Origin: Berghia stephanieae
Taxonomy: Eukaryota > Mollusca > Gastropoda > Nudibranchia > Aeolidiidae
Direction of reading: 5' to 3'
Assembly: GCA_034508935.3 (NCBI GenBank)
Contig: CM067446.1
Location: 26,300,630-26,364,629 of the forward strand
Length of the DNA: 64,000 nucleotides
How positions within the stretch are numbered: the stretch's first letter is position 1; each line of letters starts with the position of its first letter. The position numbers and the translations under genes were made by a program. Shown piece after piece: positions 10,971-22,926 of this stretch. A model generated the notes under the pieces. It searched no databases. It saw nothing but the letters and a program-made list of their open reading frames with translations, and was not told the origin of the DNA.

Positions 10971-13900
10971 CAATTTACTAGGTTATATCATACAAATCAA
11001 CATGATTTTTATCGGGACCAAACATTTCAAATATGTGTCTAGTTGCTCGGCAAAACAGTAACAGCAACCAGTTTCAGTGGTACATAGTCCCTGTGTGGGG
11101 AGTGGGGGGGGGGGGGGGGGGCACAACAGAATCAGGTATCTAGTTTCATATAATATATTTCAATCTATATTTTTTTTTAAGCTCTGTTCTATATTTGACA
11201 AACAATGGGCACAATACAAATTTTGCTTTTTAAATAAAGTAATCAAGAAATATTACTCTTAATTTTTATATTCATACATGCAGGTATTTTTTATAATATA
11301 TTTTTTTAACTGGTGCTCTAATGATTAATTTTTGCTGATACATTCTTAAATAACTGTAACTGTCAATAACTTTTGATAAATTGCTGTAAATTACGTGGAT
11401 AGATATTTCTTGGAAAACAATTTCCTATTTTCATTGTTTTAAGCATGGCTGTGATTGAAAGTCTTTCTTTACCTTTCAACAATCTTCGGTACTATTGTGT
11501 GCTTGCTTTTATGTCTCTTAATTCACTTATAGTGTGTCTTTATTGTCTTGGGGGTTGGATTGGGGGATGAGGGGATAAAGCTCTTTAAAAAGCTACAACT
11601 TGCTTTTGAAATTGAGTAATCTTATCAGCATAAATGGGCTTCTGTATTTTATGCATAGAATCTTCCCATAATGTGTCGGCAGTTGAAGTTAGAATTGCTT
11701 TTCATTCATATATTTTAATGGGAAGTCCCTTTCATTAACTGAAAATAGCCCGGTGACATAGCATTCAATGATAAACTACCCTGACTTCTGGTGTGATGTG
11801 AAATAGTCTCAAATTCGTTTATAAAGAGATTCAGCTAAATAGAGTTTTACTCTCAATGTGCCTCAGCATTGTTGTTTAGTTATTTTGTCTCAGTGCTGAG
11901 ACATTATTAGGTCCCTATTTAAATGTTTTTTCTCAGTATACAACACCACGCTTCCATCTATAGCCATGGGCAAGCATGTCAGATAAAGATTGACCAAGTA
12001 TTGGTGATGATTATATAACTTTTTCATCTGTTCCTGTTGGAAAAAAATATTATATCCTTGCTCGGAGTTGTCCTTGTTGAATTCTTTAATTTTTGTCATA
12101 TTTTACAACTGATTTATACTCCTGTAAACAATTAAACCCGTTATTCAATCATTGATATGCTGAATTGAATTTGTCTGCCTATTGCTGTTAAAATCGTTTT
12201 CCTTTTTGTATTGTTTAGTTTCTTAACCAAAACTGAATGAGAAGAATGTAGATATAGATAAGATTAGTTCTACTCATCATGAAAAGTATAAATACGAATT
12301 GACAAATTAAGACGTCAACTTGTTTACTAGTCTGTTTACTGTTCTGTGTCTAAATGTCTAAAATTGAATGTTGATTTCTTACATCGTAAGATTAATCAAC
12401 CACATGAGAAAGTCAAAGCAATCTTGAAAAAAGATATTAGAAATGAGCTATATATCTAATTATTTATGTTTGGACCAAAAATACACAACCATTAACTACC
12501 TTACTTTATACAGGCCTGTAAATCTTCTGACAATTGTCGGGTTTCCAACAGTACGATTTTGCTCGATCAATTCTGTTAAGTGCTGACATTTTTTTTAAAT
12601 ATATAAAAAGTAAAAATAAAATTTGTAACATCAAAAGACAGATCCAGCAAAAAAGAAATTCAAAGATTCCAAAACTTCAACTTTTTCACAGACAAAAAAA
12701 AAAAAAGTAAATAAAATAAATTGACTGACTCAGTCGGAATTGAGTATTATTGTTGATATTATTATCCAAATGAAAAAGTGATCCTGCTCTCCTGGTTGTC
12801 TGTCGTGCATCTTAAAGTGATACTTAGCAGCAAGAAGCTGTGGACTATAATAAGTAATGTAACAGCCTAAAAAAAGAACCAAATATCAAACACAGAACGT
12901 TTCGGGCTCAAAACCCCTCTCCAGCCATTAACTAAAACAACAAAAACATAATTACATCATTTAAAATCCAGACAGACAGCTTAGAAATATTTGGCATGTA
13001 TTGGCCACAAGTAAAAGAATCTTGAAAGTTTTCATTGCTCAAAAGCTTGATATTCTATGGACAGAACGTATTTAAGAAAAATGAGTAAAGATGACTGTCT
13101 ACAATAGATAGAGGGAAACTATTTAAAATTTGATATCCCTATTTTCTAGTTTGTATTTTACTTGACTTCATTTGGTATTGATCTACTGTTATCTCTATAA
13201 GGCTTTTTAGACCTTTGTAGAGAGGTGATATATCTTAGCTGTAGCATGTACTTCTTGATGAGGTAACCATCCTGAATTCAAAAGTGAGTATGAGATTTAT
13301 TTTGTACCCACCATCGAGAACTAGATACCTGCAGAAACTGGATAACTGGCAAAAGACTTTCCGATCTTTTGAAAGTACATCTGGGGTGCTTGTTTATTTT
13401 AATTCTATGGTATGAAAATATCAGACAATTGTTTCGAATTATTGCAACTAGCACACTTCAGGTCTCAGAATGTACAACATGATTGGATGTCAAGAAGTGA
13501 TAATGGATGTCGGCTACAAGAACGTGCACAGAGACTTTTTTGCTTGTAAATTTGGCTGCCGCAACAATTTTGATGATTAATCATTTTAGCCTGTCTGTTA
13601 TGAAACCAAAAAATGTGTGACTGTGAACAGTGTTAAATCTCACCTGTGATTTCAGTAAAATGAAGAGTAGGATGAGACATGCATAGCAAAATTACACAAG
13701 GTATAATTATAAATGCAACCACTTCATTTAAATAATTACAACAACAAACAAAAATGATCATTTTATGCTCGAATAAAAGAAATCAAAATAAGTAAAATGC
13801 TGTCAACCAGCATCTTTATCTCTAAATTATTTTCATTCAATCACTACATTAATAATCAATCACTAGTTTTACTCATTTCGATTGGTATTGTTTGAGCGTA

Positions 13901-14743
13901 AGACGATAATTTTTTAAAGGAGCAACCATTAGTGATGATATGGTGTAATTGCTTGTCCTTAAAAAACTGGTGGCATTCGTCGGTTTGAATTTTGACTGAT
14001 TTTAAGTTTTCCTGAAGATTAAAATGTATAAAAACATAACCATAAAAAATGGCTGGGAATATTTGGTAGAAATATAAGAGGATATGGTATTTATTGTGAC
14101 AAGATGAATTTTTTTTGGTTTGTTTTATTTCTTTAGAATATTTTTTCACTGTTCTATGCGTGTAGGCTATTTTTTAATTTACATTGTGTGAAAATGGTAT
14201 AAAAACTATTTTTAAAATCTAAGATTTAAAAAATTTACCATTTTATCTCATCCACAAAACCAAGGAAGTGAATGAATGTATTATTGCATTGATACCTATT
14301 TAACTAGAATGGTATTTAGAAATTGGGAGTTAACATTGATGGGTTAAAGTGGAGTGCGATAGAAAGCAAAGTCCTACGAAGGCTTTTGACTACACTGGTA
14401 AGATGGAGGACCGACATTTATTACTAGATGGGCAAATGGTCTTGACTTCTATTTTCCATTTGCATGCACTTCTCGGGTCTAGCCTTTCTACCCAGTCTAT
14501 CAGTCTAATTGCTTTAACCAATATTCTATAGTTCAAAGTATGGAATGCCCATAAATTAGCATTGAGAAAAAACAAAAACTCTCAAAATGAATTGAATATT
14601 TACAGTCTACTCTGAAAAGAAAATAACAATGATGAATGACTGCTATGCCATTTCCTCTTATATAAACCAAATAATAAAGTCTGAGAATGACCTGCGTTAC
14701 TCTACTTGTGTGAAATTATTAGCTTATCGTTCTATCTTCCCAG
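10971..14743. other. TSC2 intron 2, last part: mostly unrecognised
   Basis: AT-rich intronic DNA. It holds a run of about 18 G near 11103-11121 and, near 12890-12935, the minus-strand word GAGCCCGAAACGTTCTG, discussed as a hammerhead-like trace. Open frames here have no family likeness. Confidence 0.5.
12888..12932 (-). ncRNA. Degenerate hammerhead-like motif (Penelope-type trace)
   Basis: The minus strand reads CTGGAGAGGGG, a short loop, then AGCCCGAAACGTTCTG. A GGG/CCC helix closed by GAAAC after a CTGNNGA-like word is the layout of the minimal hammerhead ribozymes carried by Penelope-like retroelements. The first core strand departs from CTGANGA at the conserved A. No stem I partner is evident and the nucleotide at the cleavage position would not fit. 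At best it is an old, inactive remnant. Confidence 0.3.
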
Positions 14744-14835
14744 ATATTGCTGACATCTTAGGCCATACCCATACCAAGATCATCTCTGACAAAAATCTGC
14801 CCCTGTTGGTCAGGCAGATTGCTATTCATTGTAAC
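14744..14835 (+). CDS. TSC2: TSC2 exon (GAP domain, DKNLP segment)
   Basis: Acceptor CTTCCCAG ends at 14743 and donor GTAAGT starts at 14836. The 92 bases finish the split Asp codon and then read IADILGHTHTKIISDKNLPL and LVRQIAIHCN. SDxNLPxxxRQxAxH is the conserved tuberin helix that follows the central beta-sheet of the GAP domain. The exon ends in phase 0. Confidence 0.93.
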
Positions 14836-15728
14836 GTAAGTAGCATGGGATCGTCTAGATAAAAAAAAGTTGTAACAAAAGGTCATTTCCTAACATTCAA
14901 CACAATAAGACATGATTTTTAAGTAACTCAAGGATTATTCAAATGATTAGGCTTTCAACAGTTTCTGTGAATTAAATATTAGTAAATGACCATAAAACTG
15001 AAATTGTCATGAGAAGCTATTCCACTTATACTTTTGGTGACAGGTACTCAGTTTTTTGTTTATTTTTCTTCATTTACCCCAGAGAAACTGATGGAAATTA
15101 AGTTCTTTTGCAATTTTTCAAAAGAACTTTATTGTATGTTGTTTTTGTTTTTTTAATATCAAAACTTTACACCAAAATAATCAAAAACAAAAAAAAAAAA
15201 CCGCTTTAGGCTTTGTATTTATTGATTATTTATTTAATTATTTATGTATCTGTTATTTGTTCATTCATTTCATTTTGAACTTTTTTACCTTAAAATGAAA
15301 TTTCCTATGCCATCTTAAATTCTCCAATTATTTATGTGAGATCTGAGTCACATTGCTGTAACTGCTGCCTTGGTAAAAACAGTAAAGATATGTTGTTAGC
15401 ATGGAACTGAGTCATCTCATATGATGGAGGCCTGGCCTACCCGTGTATACTGAGGATGTTTATTAGAAGGACTGTTCCTTGATGAGACTTACCCTCTTAC
15501 ACAATTGTACCCCTTTGAGGCCTTGTCTGGATTTTAAAAAATAGTCATTAATTTAAAGGGTCAATTTCAAGCCTCTTTCCCGTGGCTCTGTTTTTTGTTT
15601 TTGACCTTGTTTTTTTTTTTTGCCCCAGCTCAGGCTGTACTAAATAGATATGTTTTATAAAATGTTATTTTTAGAGGTGAGGATGTAAGTTTAGATTATT
15701 GTAAATTTCCTCCTCTTCCTCTATCTAT
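14836..15728. other. TSC2 intron 3, first part: nothing recognised
   Basis: AT-rich intronic sequence without a supported element. Confidence 0.5.
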
Positions 15729-15730
15729 TA

Positions 15731-16547
15731 CAGTCCACTCCGGATAATCGCAACACCTTGGGATCAGTGAAAATGTTGCGATTAACTGAAGTTGCAATTA
15801 ACCGAAGTTGAGTTTCCTGTCCATTATTGCAACATTTTACACATATATGGTAAACACAAACCATTGTTGTAAACATTGTTCTGAGTCCACCATAGACTGA
15901 GCAATTTGATTTTTTTAAAAACAACATATGGCAGCCTGTGTAGATTTTGACAAGCAAAAGCAGCTTTGATGCAAGCCGACATCTTACTCAGTTCAGATTG
16001 GATTCACTTTCACTCTCTTGTTCTCAACATTTGTAAGAGTCAAAGAGATTAGCCATGATGAGAGACAATAAGCTCTCACCAAACCTGTTGGACACAATGC
16101 ACAGTAATGCACAGTTGTGTCAATCCCACAACAAAGGATATCGCTCAGTCTCTCTTTACAACTGTCATGTTCTACCTGATGCCTAAACTATGCCCAGCCC
16201 CCTTGCCTCCTATTTGATAGTCACAGATGACATCACAAACCCATACTACAAAGCCCCGCCTTTTTTGTCCCTTATAGAATGGTGAAACAATACTGCAGCA
16301 TTAAGTCAAGCTCATTCTCGATTCTTAAACCTGTCATGATTTCACCAATTATTAAATTTAATCATAATATTTTTTTTATTTCTTGCTTGAATTTGACACT
16401 TTTTAAGGTCGATAATTTGTTGCGATTAACCGAAGTTTGTTGCGATTAACCAGTGACTTTTATATAGAATTAATTCCATTTCTTGGGAAATGTTGCGTTT
16501 AACTGAAAGTTGTGATTAACCAAGTTGCGAATATCCGGAGTGGACTT
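15731..16547. mobile_element. Pogo-like non-autonomous TIR element, 817 bp
   Basis: The left end CAGTCCACTCCGGATAATCG and the right end CCGGAGTGGACT are inverted copies over about 24 bases with two or three mismatches. TA flanks both ends (15729-15730 and 16548-16549), the Tc1/mariner-pogo target duplication. Inside both ends a word like TTGCGATTAACCGAAGTT is repeated several times in both orientations. Such subterminal repeats are usual in Tigger/pogo families. No transposase is visible, so this is a MITE-like derivative. It lies in TSC2 intron 3 and its right end abuts a (TAC)n array. Confidence 0.85.
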
Positions 16548-16559
16548 TACTACTACTAT

Positions 16560-16649
<90 letters not shown>

Positions 16650-16650
16650 T

Positions 16651-16683
<33 letters not shown>

Positions 16684-16691
16684 CACCACCA

Positions 16692-16777
<86 letters not shown>

Positions 16778-16804
16778 GCTATTACTACTACTACTACTAC
16801 TACG

Positions 16805-16857
<53 letters not shown>

Positions 16858-16921
16858 GATTATTATTATTATTATTATTGTTATTATTATTATTATTATT
16901 ATTATTGGTATTATTATTATT
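16548..16921. repeat. (TAC)n microsatellite with (ACC)n and (ATT)n blocks
   Basis: About 310 bases of (TAC)n with a CAC/ACC block near 16673-16700, passing into (ATT)n from about 16860. It ends about 110 bases before the last TSC2 acceptor. Confidence 0.95.
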
Positions 16922-17033
16922 CATTGTCTTTCTTCTTAGCTATCAATATGGCTTATAAGTTCGGAAATATAATATGTTGCAAATGTTTTATTTTGTTTGA
17001 CTGTATTACACTTGTTGTGTCAATCCCTGACAG

Positions 17034-17270
17034 CTTGCCTCCATGGTGCTACAACGTCAGCAGTCTTCAGTGGGGAGTCCTGAGGTGTTTGCCTCAAACT
17101 GGCTGGAAAGACTGCGCAAGATTAAACTTCTAAAGAAGAGAGTTATGGAACACTACGCAGAGAAAAATGTCTCAGATATGACAACCAACCCAATGCATGG
17201 ATGGCCACACTCCAAGGCTGGGGGTGATGCAGTGGGAATAGGTGTAGAGGATTTCACAGATTATGTTTGA
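17034..17270 (+). CDS. TSC2: TSC2 terminal exon (end of GAP domain, calmodulin-binding helix, C-terminus)
   Basis: Acceptor CCCTGACAG ends at 17033. The exon reads 78 codons and a TGA stop at 17268-17270. After LASMVLQRQQ come SNWLERLRKIKLLKKRV, a basic amphipathic helix equivalent to the segment of human tuberin reported to bind calmodulin, a Ser/His/Pro-poor linker, and the ending GVEDFTDYV. The acidic ending (V-E-D-F-T-D/E-F/Y-V) is diagnostic for tuberin. The linker is shorter than in vertebrates. The start of translation lies far upstream, outside the window. Confidence 0.94.
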   Translation, partial: LASMVLQRQQSSVGSPEVFASNWLERLRKIKLLKKRVMEHYAEKNVSDMTTNPMHGWPHSKAGGDAVGIGVEDFTDYV

Positions 17271-18100
17271 TGGATTTGTCTGTATTTTGTAAGATAAAAT
17301 TTATGCAGTGAGGGAATAATAGACCTTAAGTAATCAACTTCAGTTGGATTCATATTACAATGAAACCTTGCCATGCAACCCTCTCCCCCGTCTCTTCTCT
17401 TTACCAGCAACCTAATGATGACCATGCACTGTATTCAATTCATATCAAATCTAGATATCCGGAAAAACAATGCTGGTTTCTCATTGGCTGAATGTCTTGG
17501 TGATATATCTAGCATAGTATTATGTATCATTCAAAATTGCATGATCTCTAGTGTTACATCAGGTATTGCATGATTCTCATGACACTTAGTCACTTTCATT
17601 CTTTTACTCCCTCTGATTATAGAGTGGGAACTTTTCTTTCCCATTGACCCACTTTTCATTTTAAATATTCCTCCTGTAAGTTATTAAAGAGTTTCAAATT
17701 CCCTGATTTGACACGTTTTGTTCGACCATTCTTTTGACCTAAGTTGCAGAGGACAATTTTGATCCATGCGTTAGGAGATAACCAAGAGAAGTGAAGAATA
17801 TTCTTCTATTATTGGCTAATTTGGTCTACAAGAATGAAGGAAGGCATTCACGATTTGATGAGGTTTTCTCCTATTGATAGATAACCATTTAGAGTGCCAA
17901 AATGACAACGAAACTCATGTGCCATACAGAAACAGATGCCGGCCTCGATACACAGATATCATCTTCAAACTGTATGGCAATGCCAATGACTTCGGAGGAC
18001 ATGAAATTTGTTACCAGAATCAGAATCTATCTTTGATCTACTCCTGGGGAATGCAAGAAGAGTGAAATGACGATAAATAAATGAAAATATCAAATTTAAA
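17271..18100 (+). other. TSC2: TSC2 3' UTR (probable)
   Basis: Sequence after the stop codon with no downstream exon signature. A short open frame at 17874-18065 has no family likeness and is taken as UTR noise. The length of the UTR is inferred from the poly(A) signal near 18076. Confidence 0.5.
18076..18081 (+). promoter_or_regulatory. Candidate poly(A) signal AATAAA
   Basis: A canonical hexamer about 800 bases after the TSC2 stop, followed about 25 bases later by a run of A. An ATTAAA near 17683 is a weaker alternative. Confidence 0.45.
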
Positions 18101-19270
18101 AAAAAAAATTTGGTGTGAAATATAATTTACTTGACGTGGAATGGCCCCTTTGGAAAATTTTATAGGTATCTATTTTACTTACCTTAAATCCTTTGACCAT
18201 TTATTTATTTTTTTATTTTTTTTTGGTAACTGAATTGACTTTAAATTAAGAAAAGCGTGAAAACACTCCTTAAAAATAAATCCACAAATTCTTGGCAATT
18301 TAATGCATGATATAAGCTTGTCATGTTCTTTTACTACCTAGTTGTGATCCGATGCCTCAAATTGGTTTTATGATGATTTGCACTAGATACTGAAAATTGA
18401 TACTTATAGAAAATGCCAGTAGGACGTGCTGTGATAACAAAAAGTGCAAGTCGGGTAGTTTTTATTTAGTCCTTCCAATTCTAGTCAAACCTCAAAACAG
18501 TATGTGGTTTGTTTTTTGTTGTTGTTTTTGAAAATGATAGTAACAAAATGTTTGATGAAAACTATTAGATTAGGATTGGTCATCAAGCATACATTTTGTT
18601 GTGAATTTCACCACCCACTTAGTTAGGGTTTTCATTTTAAAAATTCTAAAGCATTAGTAAAGTTTAAGTTCGTTTATTTATGGGCTTTCGCCAGAACCAT
18701 TTACAAAAAGAATAATGTCATTTATAAAACAGTGCATAAATAGATAAATAAAACAATCCAATAATCCTTAATTTGGCCAAAAAAAAAAAAATTTTTTTTT
18801 AAATAAAGTAATTATGTAAAAGTAAATGAAGCGATTGGTAAGATCTACAGTTAAAAATAACAAACTTAAATCAAATTAATAAGCTTTATTGAGAAGAATG
18901 AATGCACTTTCCATAAAGAATTATAGGGGGGGAATTTTTTTTTCAATTAGAACTTTGAATTGACATTTGGGCATCTGCTTACCCTGACACATTGAGGAAG
19001 TGGGTCACATTTATTGATATCAAAATGTGCAATGTGTAAACTGCAGTCTGTTTAAGATAAACTCCTTGGGACAGGTTCATTTTATCCAAAACTCAAGGGG
19101 AACGACTTTTCAGAGACACAAACTTTTGTTTAAAATCTACTCGTTGTCCCCCTTTAATGAATACACTTTTCCCAGAAAAAACGACCCAGTTTCCTGTTAA
19201 GCGTGGCTAAACTGTATAAATAAAATTCCCTTTATTCATCTGATAGGGGGAATCTGTCTTTAGTGTCTAT
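18101..19270. other. Intergenic: nothing firmly recognised
   Basis: AT-rich sequence. A TTTATTTATGGGCTTTCG word near 18674 could be a decayed LINE end but is too short to call. Confidence 0.4.
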
Positions 19271-19279
19271 TCCAACGAA

Positions 19280-19420
19280 AGACTGGAATAACCCAGGCAT
19301 CAGCCGTAATGCAGCGCCGCAAATTGGGCTAGGGCGAGGTGACTTGCTCAAGGCCACACAGCGCAGCGCAGGTAATGGACCTCGCTACCTTTCGGGTACG
19401 AAGCAAATAAACGAGGGGGG
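19280..19420 (-). mobile_element. CORE-SINE-like fragment, copy 1
   Basis: GTGACTTGCTCAAGGCCACA followed by CAGCG (19339-19365) resembles, on the minus strand, the CTGTGTGACCTTGGGCAAGT core shared by CORE-SINEs such as MIR. A second instance lies at 43458-43480. The flanks are too decayed to define ends or a tRNA head. Confidence 0.45.
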
Positions 19421-19860
19421 GGGGATGATTGAGAGACTCCTTGTCCATCCCAGTCATGCAAATCCAGGTTGATGAGTTTATCCTATCGGGACTAGCTCAG
19501 GGATGGAGTTTACCATACATTCTAATTAATCTACAAATGATTAAGAGCAGAAAAGCCTCAGCGTTTTTTTTAAAGCAAGAGTTTATCCCAATGCAGTTTA
19601 TCTTAAGCGGACAGTAGTGTATTTATGTTGGTTGATGCATAATGGGTTATTTTGCAAAAGTTCTGTTTGATTCATGCATTTACATTGCAAAAAAAATAAT
19701 TTAAAAAGCATTACACAGTATTAAGTTTTCTTGTTTGCTTTGGTAGTTTGTTTTGTTGTTTTTTTTTCACGATAATGTGTAGGTACTGTTTTGTCTTGCA
19801 ACCCCAACTCAAAGCTATATATATGAAGCACAGAAAGACTTGTCGCGTACATTCAGTATA

Positions 19861-20043
19861 CAGTGGAATCTGTACAAAGTCAACACTCATAAATTCAAAT
19901 TCTTTTTCAAGTCAACACCTCTTGTTGGTCCCAAATTTTGTGTTCTTTTTTCCTATTTTCCGTTGATAATGAAAAAGCCAACCTTGCTCTAAGTCAACCA
20001 ATCGTTCTGGTATGGCACTGTTGGCTTTATCAGGATTTCACTG
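19861..20043. mobile_element. Pogo-like MITE, 183 bp
   Basis: Ends CAGTGGAATCTGTACAAAGT and, inverted, CAGTGAAATCCTGATAAAGC match at most positions. Both are flanked by TA (19859-19860 and 20044-20045). AAGTCAAC recurs inside the ends. It has no coding capacity. The family differs in sequence from the elements at 15731 and 52919 but has the same architecture. Confidence 0.8.
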
Positions 20044-20510
20044 TATTTTGAATTATTGTCAAATCACTTGGCATAATGTTTTGTTTTTTAAATTTATTTA
20101 TCGCATACACTAAATATTCACACTGTTTATTTTATGATATATTGATAATTTATTTGTATGAAAGCAATTTTGAAGCTGTTGAAAAATAAATTTTGATTTC
20201 ATTTTTTTTAGTTTTTGATTTTTCTATCTAAAGATTCGTCTTGCTTCTCAAAAAATAGGCATTTAGGTGCCATTTCCAGTGTGTCAATGTATGATGATCT
20301 CACAGAAGCTGAAATTTCCCTTTGGACTGGGGAACGTTAACCACCTGGACTGGTAGGTTCGACATTGGTCTGGTTCCTTGCTGTCTCTTCTATCCACTTA
20401 AACTATTTGACCTTTAAAGGTGACTTTTTGGTCCTTGTTCTGGAATGAGATGATGTTTGCCTATATCCAAAGTCTTTTGCAATGTGCTATGAGCATGGCA
20501 GTCGAAAGTA

Positions 20511-21150
20511 CAGCTGAACCTACCATAACGGAAACCTCTATACTATAAGACGGAATCTCGTCCTAACGGAACCTGTCTAATGCGAAAACGGAACACCAAC
20601 ATTCTGCTCCCATTTGAAAAATCTCCCTATGTAAGACGGACAATTTTCCCCGATATAATGGATTTTCTCAATAAAGTGAAGAAAATTTCTACTTCCTGAT
20701 ATCTGATCCAATATTTCACACGTCTTTATCGTGCCGCAGTAAGCAAATAAAGTTTATGACTCTGCCCGTGAGTGCGTCATTGCTTCTCAGATGCTCAGAA
20801 ACTTCAGTGCATTTATTATTCACTGCGTATTATGACCTTCCGTTGATTTCGACACTTATTTGACGATTGTAAATGGACAGTCACACCGTTGGCTTCAATA
20901 TACCGACAAAAAGTTATTAATGAAGTAGAAATTGCGATTTGGGACGTCGTTTATTTGCTGAAGGAAACCAATGACATTGCACTTCTGTTAAAATCCGAGG
21001 ACAACACCTGAGCCCAATTTCATGTAGACGGACTGGATTTAGTTATTAACAGTCTAGTAAATGACTTGCTAGTCTTAAGCCTAAGCGGAGCGAGTCTCTT
21101 GCCTAGAAGTGGGCGTTGTAAGGACGGTGACTAATTCGGCTATTTTGTGC
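20511..21150 (+). mobile_element. Pogo/Tigger-like element, left end only
   Basis: After TA at 20509-20510 comes CAGCTGAACCTACCATAACG followed by recurring ACGGAA words up to about 20660, the TIR and subterminal style of Tigger-like elements. Farther on, near 20910-20945, one frame reads RQKVINEVE, weakly like the first helix of pogo transposases. I could not find the matching right end, so the boundary is arbitrary and the element is probably truncated. Confidence 0.5.
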
Positions 21151-21719
21151 TGGTAACATCACGCTATCTAGTACACGATGGCAGGTAAGTTACCAGCCTT
21201 CATTCTTTCAACGCAAAATATTTCCAAAGAGGAAATTAGCAGCACATCCGGTATAGACAATATTTCGTTCCGTTTCATATTTGAACTTACTTTTGCCATG
21301 ATGAATCAAATCACGCAGACCTGCCTACTTAAAAATTGTAGTCGCTAAAGTTAACTTTATAGATCAGCAATTTACTTACACAAAGAACAAATAACATTTC
21401 AAAATCCTTAAAATTATGTAGTCTGATATCAACGTTAATTTTAAATAAGTTTTAATAACTTTGAGATGCTCATGAAGTTCTGAAATTCGTAATAGTAGGC
21501 AGGTCTGAATCGCGTGACATTGACCGTCGACTGATAGACTACAATGGTGTCCGTGGTCGACTGTCAATTCTATGTTTAGGCCAATGAAAGTTTCATTGAA
21601 ACTCAAACAAATTGAACAAAAAAAAAAAAACAAACAAAAAAACACGGAAAGTGTGTCTGATGAATCACATTATTTCAGTCGGTTAATTAGCCAGCAGAAT
21701 AACTCTCGTCTCCACTACA

Positions 21720-22128
21720 CTGGGTGGGGTTCCCGACCTCCCATTGTGGGCATTGAGGTACTTGCAACTTCTTCTATCCCCTTATACCTGCTTTCTGTCT
21801 TTGTCTTAGTTTTGTCCTGATCCTGGCCGGAGTCCTTGGCTTGGAGGGAAACAGTCGAATGTATAGTAATAGTTTTGGGACATTACATTTTTTTCCTTGT
21901 TGATCATGTTTCTGTTATGTAATGTATCATGTTTTGTTTACATATTATATATGATTTGTAAGCATTTGAGTGTACTCCTCTTAGTGGGGACCTGCGCTTG
22001 TGTCTAGATGAGACTTTCGGTTTTAGGTGATATCAAAGTACTTTGATAGTGTATCTACATCTGTTTACTATTTGAACCAATTCCCCTTTGTCTTTAATGA
22101 ATTGCAAGCGCCGTGAAACCCTTAAAAA
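21720..22128 (+). repeat. Rep-A dispersed repeat, copy 1 (plus)
   Basis: Starts GGGTGGGGTTCCCGACCTCC, passes through CTTTCTGTCTTTGTCTTAG, TCCTGGCCGGAGTC and CTCTTAGTGGGGACC, and ends GCAAGCGCCGTGAAACCC. The same series of words recurs at six to seven other places in the window. The ending resembles those of SINE-like elements of marine invertebrates. I see no tRNA promoter in it. Confidence 0.85.
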
Positions 22129-22165
22129 CGTAAAAACAAACATCTCCACTATACTTTCTAATCGT

Positions 22166-22213
22166 TATTGGGGGGGGGGGTGGGGGGTTGGTTTGTTTTT
22201 GTTTTGTTTTTTG

Positions 22214-22244
<31 letters not shown>

Positions 22245-22245
22245 T
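22166..22245. repeat. G-runs (two) with T-rich spacer
   Basis: Poly-G of about 10-13 at 22170-22186 and 15-16 at 22228-22243, separated by T-rich sequence. The runs could form G-quadruplexes. Confidence 0.85.
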
Positions 22246-22739
22246 GTTGTTCTTTAACGCAAACCCTTCGATTCGAGTTTCCCTTAACTCGCAACTTGCG
22301 AGCCGATTAGATTAACAAAAATGTGTACTTTCGACGATCTGCGCTTATCCTTTAGATTTTTATAGCCATTGTCAATAGCAACAGGACACTTTCTGCCCCT
22401 GTCATTCGTAACCGACGTATTTTCCATCCGAATCGAAGTTCTCTCAATCTAAAATTAGCTGTTATCTTGTCGACGCTGTGATGTATCCTAGTCACTCGTC
22501 TCAGACTAAGCTTGAAGTTCGGCCTGGGCAAATGACTAAAACGGCACACTTAACCCGAAGGTACCGTGATTTTAGCCTGTGACTTGCTTAGAGTCCAAAC
22601 AGAGTTAGCCCGTCGTCAGCACGTTCCCGTTCCGTGCCCAACCCGTGATCTACCCGTCGCCTATCCGTAGAAAAAAACGGATTGTCGCTGGACTGGCGAC
22701 GTCCTACCGCCCGTTCCAGCGCATGATTTGAGGAAACAT

Positions 22740-22926
22740 GGATGGTGAGCTCTTGACTTTTTTTTACTATTTAGAACAGGCGAAGATATTGGGTTCATAG
22801 TATCCACCAGAAGAGAGAAAGCTACGGGGAGTTCTACCACCTTGTAGATGAAGTGCTGAATGATGGAGAACAGTGCTTAAAGTACATTCGGATTAAACCA
22901 AGCACTTTTTACTTGCTGCTTGACAT
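22740..22926 (+). pseudogene. PIF/Harbinger transposase N-terminal fragment
   Basis: From about 22785 the plus strand reads NRRRYWVHSIHQKRESYGEF, then YHLVDEVLNDGEQ and KYIRIKPSTFYLLLDI. WVHxxxxxRxxxGEFxxLVxEL...Y.R....F..LL is the N-terminal signature of Harbinger-type nucleases (HARBI1 relatives). An ATGGATG followed by GTGAGC and, about 40 bases on, TTTAG could be a tiny first exon and intron. The reading is then cut by a SINE, and no catalytic DDE part follows. It is therefore a broken DNA-transposon gene. Confidence 0.75.

Noticed and set aside
13856-14149. 97-codon open frame in TSC2 intron 2
   Set aside because: No likeness to known proteins and no splice signals; expected by chance in AT-rich DNA of this length.
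16512-16958. Long open frames of poly-Leu, poly-Tyr, poly-Val, poly-Asn or poly-Ser (also at 1321, 7524, 34413, 48951 and 61470)
   Set aside because: They are translations of triplet or T-rich low-complexity repeats and appear in several frames and both strands at once.
17874-18065. 63-codon open frame after the TSC2 stop
   Set aside because: Lies in the probable 3' UTR, has no family likeness and no splice evidence.
21179-21191. ATGGCAG followed by GTAAGT, a possible first coding exon downstream of TSC2
   Set aside because: Only seven coding bases with a donor-like word; no downstream acceptor or protein likeness was found.
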